Source of the DNA: Microbacterium sp. GCS4
GTDB taxonomy: Bacteria; Actinomycetota; Actinomycetes; Actinomycetales; Microbacteriaceae
Direction of reading: 5' to 3'
Length of the DNA stretch: 64,000 nucleotides
Assembly: GCF_001262495.1 (NCBI RefSeq)
Contig: NZ_LGYE01000001.1
Span: forward strand, 744,001-808,000
The stretch's first letter is position 1, and every line of letters starts with the position of its first letter. Shown piece after piece: positions 43,400 through 52,443 of the stretch. The notes below the pieces were generated by a model. That model was not told where the DNA came from. It saw nothing but the letters and a program-made list of their open reading frames with translations, and made no database searches. The position numbers and the translations under genes were made by a program.

Positions 43400-44475
43400 T
43401 GTGTATTGACGGTTTCTTTTCGAGCGCGAGCGAAAGCGCGACGGTGGACGAAGACGCCGCGGACCAGACCGGCCCAGAACACGGCGCCGAAAGGCACGAC
43501 ATAGGTCAGATATGAGACGATCGCACGCGCCGGGGCTCTGCGAAGCGCTGCGACACCAGCGGGCGCGAGGAGACCGAGTACCCCGAGGGCGACGAGTACG
43601 AGCAGAAGACCCCCTCCGCCGATCGGGAGCGCGATGAGCAGGGCCAGGACGTAGGCGATCGGCAGGATGCTCAATCCGACCAGGACCAGATTGCGGAGAG
43701 CACTCGTACCGGCGTAACTGTCGACGAAGAGGGTTCCACGTGTGAACGCATGGGAGAGGAAGGAGTTCACAGTGACCCGAGGCACGTAGATCGCTCCGAA
43801 TCCGGGATCCAGACGCATCGGTCGACGTGTGATCACGTACCTCAGCAGCTTCGTATCGTCGGAGACGAGGGCCGCGTTGTCCTCGGGCCATACGGCTTTG
43901 CACGCCTCGAGGAAGAGCTGGCGTCCGATGAGGAGTGAGCCGGTTCCCTTCGGAACGCGATCGAAGTTCTCCTCGGTGATCTGGGTCGGCCTCGGGTCCG
44001 CCAGGTAGCTTCCCCAGAAGATATGCAACGGCACTTCCCAGAAGCGGCTGACGAGCGGACCGTCGGGTGCCGTCGGCACGTGTCCGTTCCAGACCTGACC
44101 CTCGGGCAGCTCTGGATCGACGCGCTCGAGATACTCGAAGGCGTCCGGCTGCAGGCGCATCCTGTCTCCCATGATGAGCACGCGCTCTCCAGATGCCTCC
44201 GCGGCTGCGGCGTAGAAGGCCATGAAGCGCCCGCTGTTCGGCTGGGAGACGACTCGCATCGGGATAGGGCAGGAATCCCGATAATCTCTCAGCACAGCTG
44301 CCGTATCGTCCGTCGATCCGTCGTCGACCACGACCAGCTCGACCGTCCAGGCGGTGCGCTGAACAGCGTGGACGATGGAGTCGAGGGCCGCCGAGATCCA
44401 GGGACCGGCATTGTACGACGCCAGGATCACCGAGACCGCGGGCGCACGTCCCGACTTCACCTCAGCATCCGACAC
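43396..44475 (-). CDS. GT2 glycosyltransferase with C-terminal membrane helices
   Basis: 359 residues. The GT-A domain has VSVILASYNAGPWISAALDS, VELVVVDDGSTDDTAAVLRD and the metal-site equivalent VLIMGDRMRL. After about residue 240 the chain has three to four membrane helices (LVLVGLSILPIAYVLALLIA; LLLVLVALGVLGLLAPAGV; VSYLTYVVPFGAVFWAGLV). GTG 44475 was chosen because AGGAGG lies 10 bases upstream. The donor sugar is unknown. It heads a two-gene unit with the 2-epimerase. Confidence 0.85.
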   Translation of the reverse strand: MSDAEVKSGRAPAVSVILASYNAGPWISAALDSIVHAVQRTAWTVELVVVDDGSTDDTAAVLRDYRDSCPIPMRVVSQPNSGRFMAFYAAAAEASGERVLIMGDRMRLQPDAFEYLERVDPELPEGQVWNGHVPTAPDGPLVSRFWEVPLHIFWGSYLADPRPTQITEENFDRVPKGTGSLLIGRQLFLEACKAVWPEDNAALVSDDTKLLRYVITRRPMRLDPGFGAIYVPRVTVNSFLSHAFTRGTLFVDSYAGTSALRNLVLVGLSILPIAYVLALLIALPIGGGGLLLVLVALGVLGLLAPAGVAALRRAPARAIVSYLTYVVPFGAVFWAGLVRGVFVHRRAFARARKETVNTQ

Positions 44476-44720
44476 AGCTGATCCCTCCTCCTGGCCGCCG
44501 GGCATTCAGACGATTCTCTCATGTGCGGGCCGGAGCGACGGACGTCGACCCGCGTGCCCACCACCACCGTATCCCCGTCGCCTTCCGCCCGCGTGTCTGC
44601 CGCTGGCACACCTCGATAGGATGAACTCCGGATTCCACGGACGTCAGCAGCCGGCTTGAGCCATCCTCAGACGAGGAGAGCTGCCACGGCCGCACACCCA
44701 TCTACGAGGAGAACTTCGCG

Positions 44721-46187
44721 ATGACCCGCCGGACACGACAGATCGTCGCCTCGGTCTTGATCCCGTTCGCCCTGCTGCTCGGGCTGCTTTCATGGGGGGT
44801 CGCCTCCCCTCCCGGCGCCAGCCCCGACGAGGACTACCACATGGGCAGCATCTGGTGCGCTGCCGGTCCCGTGGATGGTCGGTGCGAGATGGGCGCCACT
44901 GAGAAGGAGCGAGTCCTGCCCGCGGACGTCGTCGACGCGGCCGCATGCTTCGCGTTCGACTCGGGGCAGTCCGCATCCTGCCCTCTCGATGAGTCCTCCC
45001 TGAAATCGTCAACCCGAGGCAACTGGGTGGACAACGGCTATCCCCCGGTGTTCTACGGGGCGATGAGCGTCTTCGTCACGGACGACATGTCGGTGTCCGT
45101 CGTGCTCATGCGCAGCGTGAACGCGCTGCTTTACGTGAGCATGCTGACGCTGTTGTTCTTCCTGCTTCCCCTGCGGCTGCGTCCCCCCTTGGTCTGGGGT
45201 GCGCTCATCGGCATGATACCTCTGGGCGTATTCATCATCCCCAGCGTGAACCCGAGCGCCTGGGCGGTCCTCCAAGCGACGGGGCTTTGGCTGGCTGTGT
45301 GGGGATTCTTCCGCCAGACCGATGCGCGGAAATGGGGACTCGCCGCGATGTCGGTCGCGTTGATGGTGATGGGTGCAGGCGCACGGAGCGACGCCGCCGC
45401 CTATGGCGTGCTCGCGGTGCTCGTGGGCGTCGTGTTGGGGTACCGCCGCGACAGGAGATTCCTCATCGAACTCGCTCTTCCCGTAGTGTTGATCGCCATC
45501 GCGGCGTCTCTTTTCCTCACCAGCGGACAGTCAGGTGTGCTCACGGCGGACACAGAGCGCACGCAGAGCGTCTTCGCTCTCCTCGTCACGAACGTGCAGC
45601 AGCTTCCGCAATTGTGGATCGGTGCCTTCGGTTTCTGGGGGCTCGGCTGGTTCGACACGCCGATGCCCGCGCTTGTGTGGGTGACATCCGCCTCCCTCTT
45701 CGCCGCCGTCGCATTCTGGGGACTGCGCAGGATGAAATGGCGGAAGGTCCTGGCGCTCGGCGCAGTGTCGCTCGCGCTGGTCGTGGTGCCGCTCTACATC
45801 CTCGTCCGGGAAGGCATCCTCGTCGGTCAGGGAGTGCAGCCGCGCTACATCTACCCGCTTCTCGTCATGTTCGCAGGCGTCTCCCTCATAGGCCTGCGCA
45901 GGCTTTCGCTCGGGCTGAGCCGCACGCAGCTGGCGGTCGTGGTAATCGCTCTTGCCGTGACCAACAGCCTCGCTCTCCACACGAACATGCGCAGGTACAT
46001 CACCGGCCTCGACAGCTCCGCGATCAATCTCGACCGCGATGCCGAATGGTGGTGGAACTCACCGCTCTCTCCCATGGTGATGTGGGTGGTCGGCTCGCTC
46101 GCCTTCGCCGTGGCAGTCATCGCGTTGGCGTGGGTCTCTGCCGCTCGCGACAGTGCAGCGAGGGCTGAGGCGATCGCCGCACTCTGA
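44721..46187 (+). CDS. DUF2142-family polytopic membrane protein
   Basis: 488 residues and about ten membrane helices. The first extracytoplasmic loop has the conserved start WGVASPPGASPDEDYHMGSI with the Asp/Glu pair typical of GT-C enzymes and paired cysteines. DUF2142 proteins occur in wall-polymer loci and resemble lipid-linked sugar transferases; substrate unknown. GAGGAGAA lies 8 bases before the ATG. It sits alone on the plus strand between minus-strand genes, with a 245-base upstream gap that contains no obvious gene. Confidence 0.82.
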   Translation: MTRRTRQIVASVLIPFALLLGLLSWGVASPPGASPDEDYHMGSIWCAAGPVDGRCEMGATEKERVLPADVVDAAACFAFDSGQSASCPLDESSLKSSTRGNWVDNGYPPVFYGAMSVFVTDDMSVSVVLMRSVNALLYVSMLTLLFFLLPLRLRPPLVWGALIGMIPLGVFIIPSVNPSAWAVLQATGLWLAVWGFFRQTDARKWGLAAMSVALMVMGAGARSDAAAYGVLAVLVGVVLGYRRDRRFLIELALPVVLIAIAASLFLTSGQSGVLTADTERTQSVFALLVTNVQQLPQLWIGAFGFWGLGWFDTPMPALVWVTSASLFAAVAFWGLRRMKWRKVLALGAVSLALVVVPLYILVREGILVGQGVQPRYIYPLLVMFAGVSLIGLRRLSLGLSRTQLAVVVIALAVTNSLALHTNMRRYITGLDSSAINLDRDAEWWWNSPLSPMVMWVVGSLAFAVAVIALAWVSAARDSAARAEAIAAL

Positions 46188-46213
46188 CACCTCCCCCGCG
46201 AACTGCGGGCGGG

Positions 46214-46588
46214 CTATCGGTGGTCGCTCTCCCGAGGCTCCGAGGCCTCCGCGCGGAGGTCGTCGACATCCGCGCGGAGGATGGCGACCTCCTCGGCGAG
46301 CCTTCGCGTCTCATCCTCGGCCGTCGACAACTCCCAGGACTGGTGGAGCGTAACGCCCACGAGAAGAGCCAGCGCACCGACGAACAGCAGGTTCGACGGG
46401 ACCTGGACGCCGAGCACCGAAGACAGCGAGACAAGCAGATCGGGGAAGATCGTGAGCACCAGCATCAGCACGCCGATGATGAGCCACAACACCGCGTACT
46501 TCTCTCTCAGCCTGTGGCTCAGAAGCATCCAGATTATCGCTGCGAGCACTGCCGCCGCGAAGACGATTCCCAATACGACGATGATCAT
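46214..46588 (-). CDS. DUF2304-family small membrane protein
   Basis: 124 residues, with three membrane helices (MIIVVLGIVFAAAVLAAIIW; YAVLWLIIGVLMLVLTIFPD; NLLFVGALALLVGVTLHQSW) and a C-terminal coiled coil (TAEDETRRLAEEVAILRADV). The family commonly sits next to a polyprenyl-phosphate glycosyltransferase, as here, and may anchor it in the membrane. It overlaps the GT gene upstream by ATGA. Confidence 0.85.
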   Translation of the reverse strand: MIIVVLGIVFAAAVLAAIIWMLLSHRLREKYAVLWLIIGVLMLVLTIFPDLLVSLSSVLGVQVPSNLLFVGALALLVGVTLHQSWELSTAEDETRRLAEEVAILRADVDDLRAEASEPRESDHR

Positions 46589-47307
46589 GAGTGCGCCTTC
46601 CGGCGTCCGCGGGTGAGAGAGAGTCCGAGAGCGAAGAGCGACCGGAACAGGTAGACCGTGGAGCCGATCGGCCCCTGCGATGGTCGTCCGTAAGCACGTG
46701 GCCTCATCGCGACCGGCACCTGCACGACAGTCAGCCCCGCATGTGATGCGGCAACGAGAGAGTCGATGGTGTCTCCCAGATACTCGGCGGGGTAGTACCG
46801 CACGTACTGCTCGATGGCACGCCGGTTGGCGGCGCGGAAACCGCTTGTCACGTCGGTGAGCTTCGCCTTCGTCACCCGAGACACGACCGCCGCGAGAAAG
46901 AGCATCGCCCAGCGGCGGGGGCCCCTCGCCGAGTAGTCGCCGACATCGGCGAACCGCGCCCCGATCGAGATGTCAGCATCGTCCAACCCTGCCAGAACAG
47001 CCGCGATGTTCTCGGGGTTGTGCTGCCCATCGGCGTCGACCTGGATCGCCGTGGCATAGCCCCGCCGTTTCGCATATGTGAACCCGGTTTTCATCGCTCC
47101 GCCGACGCCGAGGTTGAAAGGGAGCGACAGGACACGCGCACCCGCTCGCCGCGCGACGTCCGCTGTGCCGTCCGTCGATCCGTCATCGATGACGACGATG
47201 TCGTACCGAGGGTCTGCTCGAAGGATCTCAGAGACGGTGTTACCCACGCTCTGTTCTTCGTTCCACGCGGGTACGATCACCAGCACTCGTTCAGTCTGCG
47301 TTGTCAC
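46585..47307 (-). CDS. GT2 glycosyltransferase of the polyprenyl-phosphate sugar synthase type (DPM1/GtrB-like)
   Basis: 240 residues. RVLVIVPAWNEEQSVGNTVS, DIVVIDDGSTDGTADVA and IQVDADGQHNPENI give the nucleotide and metal sites (DADGQ), with SRVTKAKLTDVTSGFRAANR as the acceptor loop. These enzymes make polyprenyl-phosphate sugars used by GT-C or polymer-assembly enzymes outside the membrane. The start is GTG, 8 bases after a TAGAAT hexamer and with no ribosome site, so probably leaderless. Confidence 0.87.
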   Translation of the reverse strand: MTTQTERVLVIVPAWNEEQSVGNTVSEILRADPRYDIVVIDDGSTDGTADVARRAGARVLSLPFNLGVGGAMKTGFTYAKRRGYATAIQVDADGQHNPENIAAVLAGLDDADISIGARFADVGDYSARGPRRWAMLFLAAVVSRVTKAKLTDVTSGFRAANRRAIEQYVRYYPAEYLGDTIDSLVAASHAGLTVVQVPVAMRPRAYGRPSQGPIGSTVYLFRSLFALGLSLTRGRRKAHS

Positions 47308-47315
47308 GCTGAGCC

Positions 47316-47321
47316 ATTCTA
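47316..47321 (-). promoter_or_regulatory. Putative -10 box for the leaderless DPM1-like glycosyltransferase gene
   Basis: TAGAAT on the minus strand ends 8 bases before the GTG start. The preceding gene's stop is only 19 bases beyond it, so the promoter lies in the gap between the two glycosyltransferase genes. Confidence 0.5.
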
Positions 47322-47339
47322 GTCATTGGGTCGGTGTCG

Positions 47340-48353
47340 CTACCGTCGCCTGTGGATCGTGATGTTGTACACCACGACCTCGCATCGCCGCAGAAGATAC
47401 AGGGCTTGACACTTTAGGGTCTCGAGGATCGAGAGCTGCGCGAGACGGCGCCTCACGGCCCGTCGATCCTCCTGGTAGACCTTGTCGTCGGTCGCCGTCG
47501 TGCGACTGCGCTTCTCGAGGCGAAGGGTCTTGAGCCCGCTGTATGCTCTGGCGGGTGTGATACCCATCGATCGCGCGACGTCGAACGAAGCGAGATGCGC
47601 GGCAACGATGTCGGAGTAGTAGGCGGTCGACTTCAGGGCATGCGAGACGCTGTCACCTCGCTGCAACCAGAAGTACAGCGCGTCGCTGCACGACACAACC
47701 TTCTGCGCGCGCCGATAGAGCGTCATCGCAACCGCGACATCCTGCGCGAATCGGCCCGCAGGGAAACGCACGCCGTCGAACAGCTCCGCCCGGTACAGCT
47801 TGCCCCAGTTCGCCTCGCTGAAGTAACGAAGCTCTACTCCGCGAAGGCGTCTGTGGACCAGGGAGAAGACCCCCTGATAGGCGGCGGCCGGATCGTCGAA
47901 GACGATGTACTCGCCCGAAGCATCGTCTGCATGCGCGAGGAGCTCGGCGGCCCCTCGGCTCGCGCCGACGTTGCGCCAACGACAGCAACTGATGTCGGCG
48001 TCGGTGACGACCATCAGGTCGAGCAACCGCTCCAGCATGCGCGGAGCCATGAGGTCGTCGTTGTCGCAGAACGTGATGAACTCTCCGGTGGCCACATCGA
48101 GACCGGCATTCTGAGCCGCGGCGATACCGCCGTTCGCCCGGTGGAGAACCCGGATGCGGTGGTCGGCTCGCGCGAGATCATCGCAGATCGCACCCGAATC
48201 GTCCGTCGAGCCGTCGTCGACGAGAATCACCTCGATATCCCTGTGGGTCTGCGCGAGGATCGTGCGGACGCACGGCATTAGGTGGGATCCGGCGTTGTAG
48301 ACGGGCACGATTACCGACACCTTGCGGGTGAGCGTGGAGTGCTCTTGCGTCAT
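47340..48353 (-). CDS. GT2 glycosyltransferase
   Basis: 337 residues. N-terminal GT-A domain: KVSVIVPVYNAGSHLMPCVR, IEVILVDDGSTDDSGAICDD, ATGEFITFCDNDDLMAPRML with DND as the metal site, and FAQDVAVAMTLYRRA. The C-terminal 80 residues are basic and helical. It is cytoplasmic, with no membrane helix. It overlaps the ABC ATPase (48350), placing it in the rhamnan/ABC operon that begins at rmlA. Confidence 0.88.
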   Translation of the reverse strand: MTQEHSTLTRKVSVIVPVYNAGSHLMPCVRTILAQTHRDIEVILVDDGSTDDSGAICDDLARADHRIRVLHRANGGIAAAQNAGLDVATGEFITFCDNDDLMAPRMLERLLDLMVVTDADISCCRWRNVGASRGAAELLAHADDASGEYIVFDDPAAAYQGVFSLVHRRLRGVELRYFSEANWGKLYRAELFDGVRFPAGRFAQDVAVAMTLYRRAQKVVSCSDALYFWLQRGDSVSHALKSTAYYSDIVAAHLASFDVARSMGITPARAYSGLKTLRLEKRSRTTATDDKVYQEDRRAVRRRLAQLSILETLKCQALYLLRRCEVVVYNITIHRRR

Positions 48354-49561
48354 GCGATCCGCACGGACGTCGCGACTGGGCCCACAGAGGTGACTTCACC
48401 GACGACCTCGAACTCGGCCCCACTCATAAGTCCGTGCGACGTCGGCTCACTGATGCCCGATGCATTCACGTTGACGCTGTACGACCCCGGAGCGAGACCG
48501 TCGGTCGTGAATGTGATCGAGACGGTGCGCGACGCTCTCAGAGGATCCATCTCGATATCGAGCAGGTCTGTGTTGGAGGCGAGAGCGATCTGCCCGAGTG
48601 ACGAGTCCACACTGAATCCGATGGCCCAGCGCTCGATCGGACGGATCATCTCCACATCGACGACGAGCGTGATGTCCTCTCCCGCGCGTATGGCGTCCAG
48701 CGGACGCCCCCCGGCGTCCGTGACCGCGACGCTGCGGATCTCGAGTGCTCGGGAGATCTGGTCGGGACGCGCTTGTCCCACCGCGTCATCAGCCAAGAGC
48801 TCACGGAATCGCTCGATTGCCGTCACGGGGATGCCGTCGTAGACGAGCTTGCCCTTGTCCATGACGACGACCCGGTCGCACAGCGACTGGATCTGATCGA
48901 GCGCGTGACTCACGATGATGATCGTGCGTCCTTCGTTCTGGAACTCGCGGATCTTGTCGAGGCACTTCTGCTGGAACTGCTCGTCTCCGACCGCGAGCAC
49001 TTCGTCGACCAACAGGATGTCGGGGTCCGTGTGCACGGCGATCGCGAAAGCGAGCCGGACATACATTCCAGACGAATAGAACTTCACCTGCGTGTCGATG
49101 AAGTCGCTGACTCCGGAGAACTCGAGGATGGCTGCGAACTGGGCGTCGACTTCGTTCCTGCTGAGGCCGAGAACGGAACCGTTGAGATACACGTTCTCCC
49201 TCCCCGTCAGATCCGGGTGAAAACCAGCTCCCAGCTCGAGCAGTGCCGCAACTCGGCCGCGCTGTTCGACGACCCCATCCGTGGGCTGGATGATCCCGCC
49301 GAGCACCTTCAACAGTGTGCTCTTACCGGAACCGTTGTGACCGATGAGGCCGATCGTCGTCCCCGCTCTGATCGCGAGGCTCACGTCGCTCAGTCCCCAG
49401 AAATCCTGACGATGCTGGCGGCCTGCCCGGCCCAGTGTGACGACCCGCTCCTTGAGCGAGGAGTCCTTCCGTACGGTGAATCGTTTCGAGATGCTCGACA
49501 CCCGGATGACCTCCGGTGCGGGCGCATCCAAGACAGGTGGTCGACTTTCAGACATGGTCAC
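48350..49561 (-). CDS. ABC transporter ATPase with C-terminal polymer-binding domain (Wzt-like)
   Basis: 403 residues. Walker A GHNGSGKST (74-82), signature FYSSGMYVRLAF, Walker B ILLVDEVLAVGD, H-loop IIVSHALDQI. Residues about 260-403 form a beta-sandwich (ALEIRSVAVTDAGGRPLDAI; SVNVNASGISEPTSHGLMSG) like the C-terminal domain by which E. coli O8/O9 Wzt reads the modified end of the O-antigen. This predicts that the exported polymer carries a terminal mark. It overlaps its permease by ATGA. Confidence 0.9.
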   Translation of the reverse strand: MTMSESRPPVLDAPAPEVIRVSSISKRFTVRKDSSLKERVVTLGRAGRQHRQDFWGLSDVSLAIRAGTTIGLIGHNGSGKSTLLKVLGGIIQPTDGVVEQRGRVAALLELGAGFHPDLTGRENVYLNGSVLGLSRNEVDAQFAAILEFSGVSDFIDTQVKFYSSGMYVRLAFAIAVHTDPDILLVDEVLAVGDEQFQQKCLDKIREFQNEGRTIIIVSHALDQIQSLCDRVVVMDKGKLVYDGIPVTAIERFRELLADDAVGQARPDQISRALEIRSVAVTDAGGRPLDAIRAGEDITLVVDVEMIRPIERWAIGFSVDSSLGQIALASNTDLLDIEMDPLRASRTVSITFTTDGLAPGSYSVNVNASGISEPTSHGLMSGAEFEVVGEVTSVGPVATSVRIA

Positions 49562-50478
49562 AGCTCCTGCGCGAAGTTACCCTGCAGGCGCAGGAATACT
49601 CGGTGACTCACGAAGAGCAGAACGAGACCGACGAGGAGTGCGACGAGCATCCTCACCATGAGATCGTTCGGCCATTCGACGGCATCTCCTGCGATCCAGA
49701 ATGTTCGCTGGAAACCCAGGACCGCCAAAGTGATCGGGTTGTTGGTGTAGACCTCGACGAGCCAGGGGATGTTCACCAGTTGCTTCACCATCTGCCAGGA
49801 ATACACCACCGGGGATGCCCAGAACAGCAACATGGTCACGACTTCCACGAGATACTGCGTGTCGCGAAGGTATACGTTTATCGCCCCGCACAGGAGTGCG
49901 AGTGCGAGGCCGAACACGACTATCAGGGCGATCGCCGGCACGAAGTAGATCAGCTCGGCGTGAAGCGGTGGCTTCCCGATCGCGATCGTGGCGGCGATGA
50001 GCACCACCAGCTGCACACCGAAGTTAAACAATGCAGCGCCCGTGCTCGCGAGTGGGAACACCTCGCGCGGCACGTACACCTTCTTGACGAGTCCGGAGTT
50101 CGCGAGAATCGATCCGGTGCCGCCGACGAGGATCTCCTGGAAGAGTCCCATCGCCGTCAGCCCGGCGAACACGTAGATCGCGAAGTCGGGGATCCCCCGG
50201 GCGGCACCGAGGAAGTGCCCGAGCACGACGAAGTAGATCGCCAACTGGACGAGAGGTCGCGCGAGGACCCAGAGGAACCCGAGCGCCGAATCCTTGTATC
50301 TCGCCTTGAGGTCGCGCTTCACCAGCAGCGAAAGCATCTCGCGGTGGTCGACGAGCTCTCGGAAGGGGCCGAAGAAGCCTCCGGTCGCACCCTTGCCGAC
50401 GCTCCCGATGCTGCGCATCGGAAGCTCGGCGATCCGCGCGAAACGCGCGCTAGCGGCGGAGGGCGTCGCCTCACTCAT
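49558..50478 (-). CDS. ABC-2 type polysaccharide exporter permease (Wzm-like), second copy
   Basis: 306 residues, six membrane helices. KRDLKARYKDSALGFLWVLA, NSGLVKKVYVPREVFPLAST and LRDTQYLVEVVTMLLFWASP are Wzm motifs. It differs clearly from the 36028 permease, so the two exporters are not a recent duplication. Partner of the extended Wzt. The gene lies 3 bases downstream of the rhamnan synthesis F-like gene at 50482. Confidence 0.88.
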   Translation of the reverse strand: MSEATPSAASARFARIAELPMRSIGSVGKGATGGFFGPFRELVDHREMLSLLVKRDLKARYKDSALGFLWVLARPLVQLAIYFVVLGHFLGAARGIPDFAIYVFAGLTAMGLFQEILVGGTGSILANSGLVKKVYVPREVFPLASTGAALFNFGVQLVVLIAATIAIGKPPLHAELIYFVPAIALIVVFGLALALLCGAINVYLRDTQYLVEVVTMLLFWASPVVYSWQMVKQLVNIPWLVEVYTNNPITLAVLGFQRTFWIAGDAVEWPNDLMVRMLVALLVGLVLLFVSHRVFLRLQGNFAQEL

Positions 50479-50481
50479 CTG

Positions 50482-52443
50482 TCATGCTCCCTTGTCGCCG
50501 AGCGTCCGCATGATCCGGCGTAGGATCCGCGACGGGCGGAGCCGTCCGAGGCGTCGCCGCCAGGGAGAGATCCGCGCGAACACGGAACGGAATCGGGTTT
50601 CCAGCTCCGGTCGGTTCATGCGCGCATACATGTACGCGAAATCCTCGAGTCGTCCTTCTCCGAAGTCGCCGGCCGCGCGCATGCGCTCGATCTGCTGCAT
50701 CGTGGTGTCCGTCATCGTGCTGGACATCTGATCCAGATTGTACTCAAGCGCGGTGTAACTCCGCGCCAGGTACTCGGGTGTGGCGATCGTCCGTGTGTGA
50801 TACCCGAGCTCCCCCGCGGCATAGGACGGCATCCTCTCGAGGACGTGGGCCAGCCCGCCGTCCTTGTACGCCTCGGAGCCACCGAAGTCCTCGTAGCTCC
50901 ACTCCTTCTCCAGCAGGAGACGAAGCGCCTCGGGGCGGGCGAAGTACATCGATCCGAAAGGAGCGAGTGGCGACAACTGATCGATAGGCACTCGGATTCC
51001 GATTTCGGCGGCGATCTCCACGAATCGGGGCCGATTATCCCACCAGGCGTGACCCATGGTGCCGTATCCGATGTGCACCATGGGCGGATACGCGAGGCCG
51101 AGACCCGGTTCACGTTGGAACAGCGCCACGACGTTCGCGACGTAACCGGCGCTGGGGAGAAGATTGTCGAACTGCTGCCTCGCGAAAAGCCGCCCAGGAT
51201 TGAACGCATCCTGTGGCGTCTTCTTGGAGTGGATCTTCACGACGAGGTCGTACCCTCCGTGGAGGAGCTCCTCACGACATGCGATGAGCATCGCGCTTTG
51301 ATCCCGGCCGTCGTTCGACTCGACGACTCTGACATCGACGCTTCCCCGCGCCGCCCGGGCCGTCAGGATCTCTCGGATCTGGGCGGCCCGCCCTTCATCC
51401 GCCGTCGTGATGATGAGATCGTACCCTTCGGGAAGCCTGTCGAAGCCGTCGAGCAGCTTGGCCGTGAGTTCGGGGTAGTAGATATGGGCCAGCGCGAGCG
51501 TGCGCAGCGGCGCATCGGGGCGGTACTCGTGATCGTACTCCGAGATCACGTCGAGGAGCGCCGCATCCGCGTTCAGAGTACGGGGTTCGACGTTGCGCGC
51601 GAGATCCTGCATCAGAATCGGCATCGGGTAGCCGTACCGAGCCGCCGCCTCGAGCGTCCAGGTTCCGACCACGGCCAAGCGGTCGAGATACGGGGGCCAC
51701 TGGAAGAACGGTCGGCGCTTGAGCGTGGGGCATCCCGCGTCGAGCAGTTGCTCCGCGTACAGCACCGCGTGGTTCTCGACCTTGTCGGTGATCGTGGGGA
51801 AGGCGACCTCACCGACGAATCCGTAGGACGTGAATCGCTCGGTGAACACCGCCTCGTGCTTGACGACCGCGTCTTCGTACGCCGTCATCTCCGGCAGGTT
51901 CGCCCAGTAGTCGATCCACTCCGTGCTGGCCACGAGCTCCTTGCGCGCCACGAGCCAGTAGGACTGCAGGTGATAGGCCAGATAGTCACGCAGCGTGAAG
52001 GGGTTCGGCTCCACGCGGACGTGATCGGTCATTCCCCAGAAATGAAGCTCCTGGCGGTCCATGCGTTCGAACACCGGATCGAACGGACGCACGGGACCGA
52101 ACCAGGTGTCGTTCGCGAGGATGACCTCGTCGAACTCCTCGATCGAGTCGGCTTCGTGATCGAGACCGTGCTTGTAGCCCCAGATGTCGAATCCACGGTT
52201 CTCCCGCTCGATGACCTCGTCAGCCACCTCTTCAAGAACGCGGCGCCCTTCCGCGGCGAGTGGACCGTTCGAGATCACGAGGATACGGTCGCAGAAGCGG
52301 CGCAGATCTCGCAGCGCGTACGGCACGTAGTCCTCCACCTCCCCGCGCCGGTCGTAGACGACGTAGATCAGCAGGCGGGTGCCGCCGGAGGGGAAGCTCG
52401 CCGCCGCGCGCGTCGGGAAGGTCGTGAGTTCGGCGGTTCTCAT
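50482..52443 (-). CDS. Rhamnan synthesis F-like glycosyltransferase (1)
   Basis: 653 residues. The N-terminal part (LLIYVVYDRRGEVEDYVPYA, ILVISNGPLAAEGRRVLEEV) and the central repeat-like motif HSKKTPQDAFNPGRLF with VHIGYGTMGHAWWDNRPRFV match the RgpF family. RgpF-like enzymes build rhamnose side chains or chains of wall polysaccharides in streptococci. No membrane helix is seen. Start overlaps the second RgpF-like gene by one base. Confidence 0.85.
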   Translation of the reverse strand: MRTAELTTFPTRAAASFPSGGTRLLIYVVYDRRGEVEDYVPYALRDLRRFCDRILVISNGPLAAEGRRVLEEVADEVIERENRGFDIWGYKHGLDHEADSIEEFDEVILANDTWFGPVRPFDPVFERMDRQELHFWGMTDHVRVEPNPFTLRDYLAYHLQSYWLVARKELVASTEWIDYWANLPEMTAYEDAVVKHEAVFTERFTSYGFVGEVAFPTITDKVENHAVLYAEQLLDAGCPTLKRRPFFQWPPYLDRLAVVGTWTLEAAARYGYPMPILMQDLARNVEPRTLNADAALLDVISEYDHEYRPDAPLRTLALAHIYYPELTAKLLDGFDRLPEGYDLIITTADEGRAAQIREILTARAARGSVDVRVVESNDGRDQSAMLIACREELLHGGYDLVVKIHSKKTPQDAFNPGRLFARQQFDNLLPSAGYVANVVALFQREPGLGLAYPPMVHIGYGTMGHAWWDNRPRFVEIAAEIGIRVPIDQLSPLAPFGSMYFARPEALRLLLEKEWSYEDFGGSEAYKDGGLAHVLERMPSYAAGELGYHTRTIATPEYLARSYTALEYNLDQMSSTMTDTTMQQIERMRAAGDFGEGRLEDFAYMYARMNRPELETRFRSVFARISPWRRRLGRLRPSRILRRIMRTLGDKGA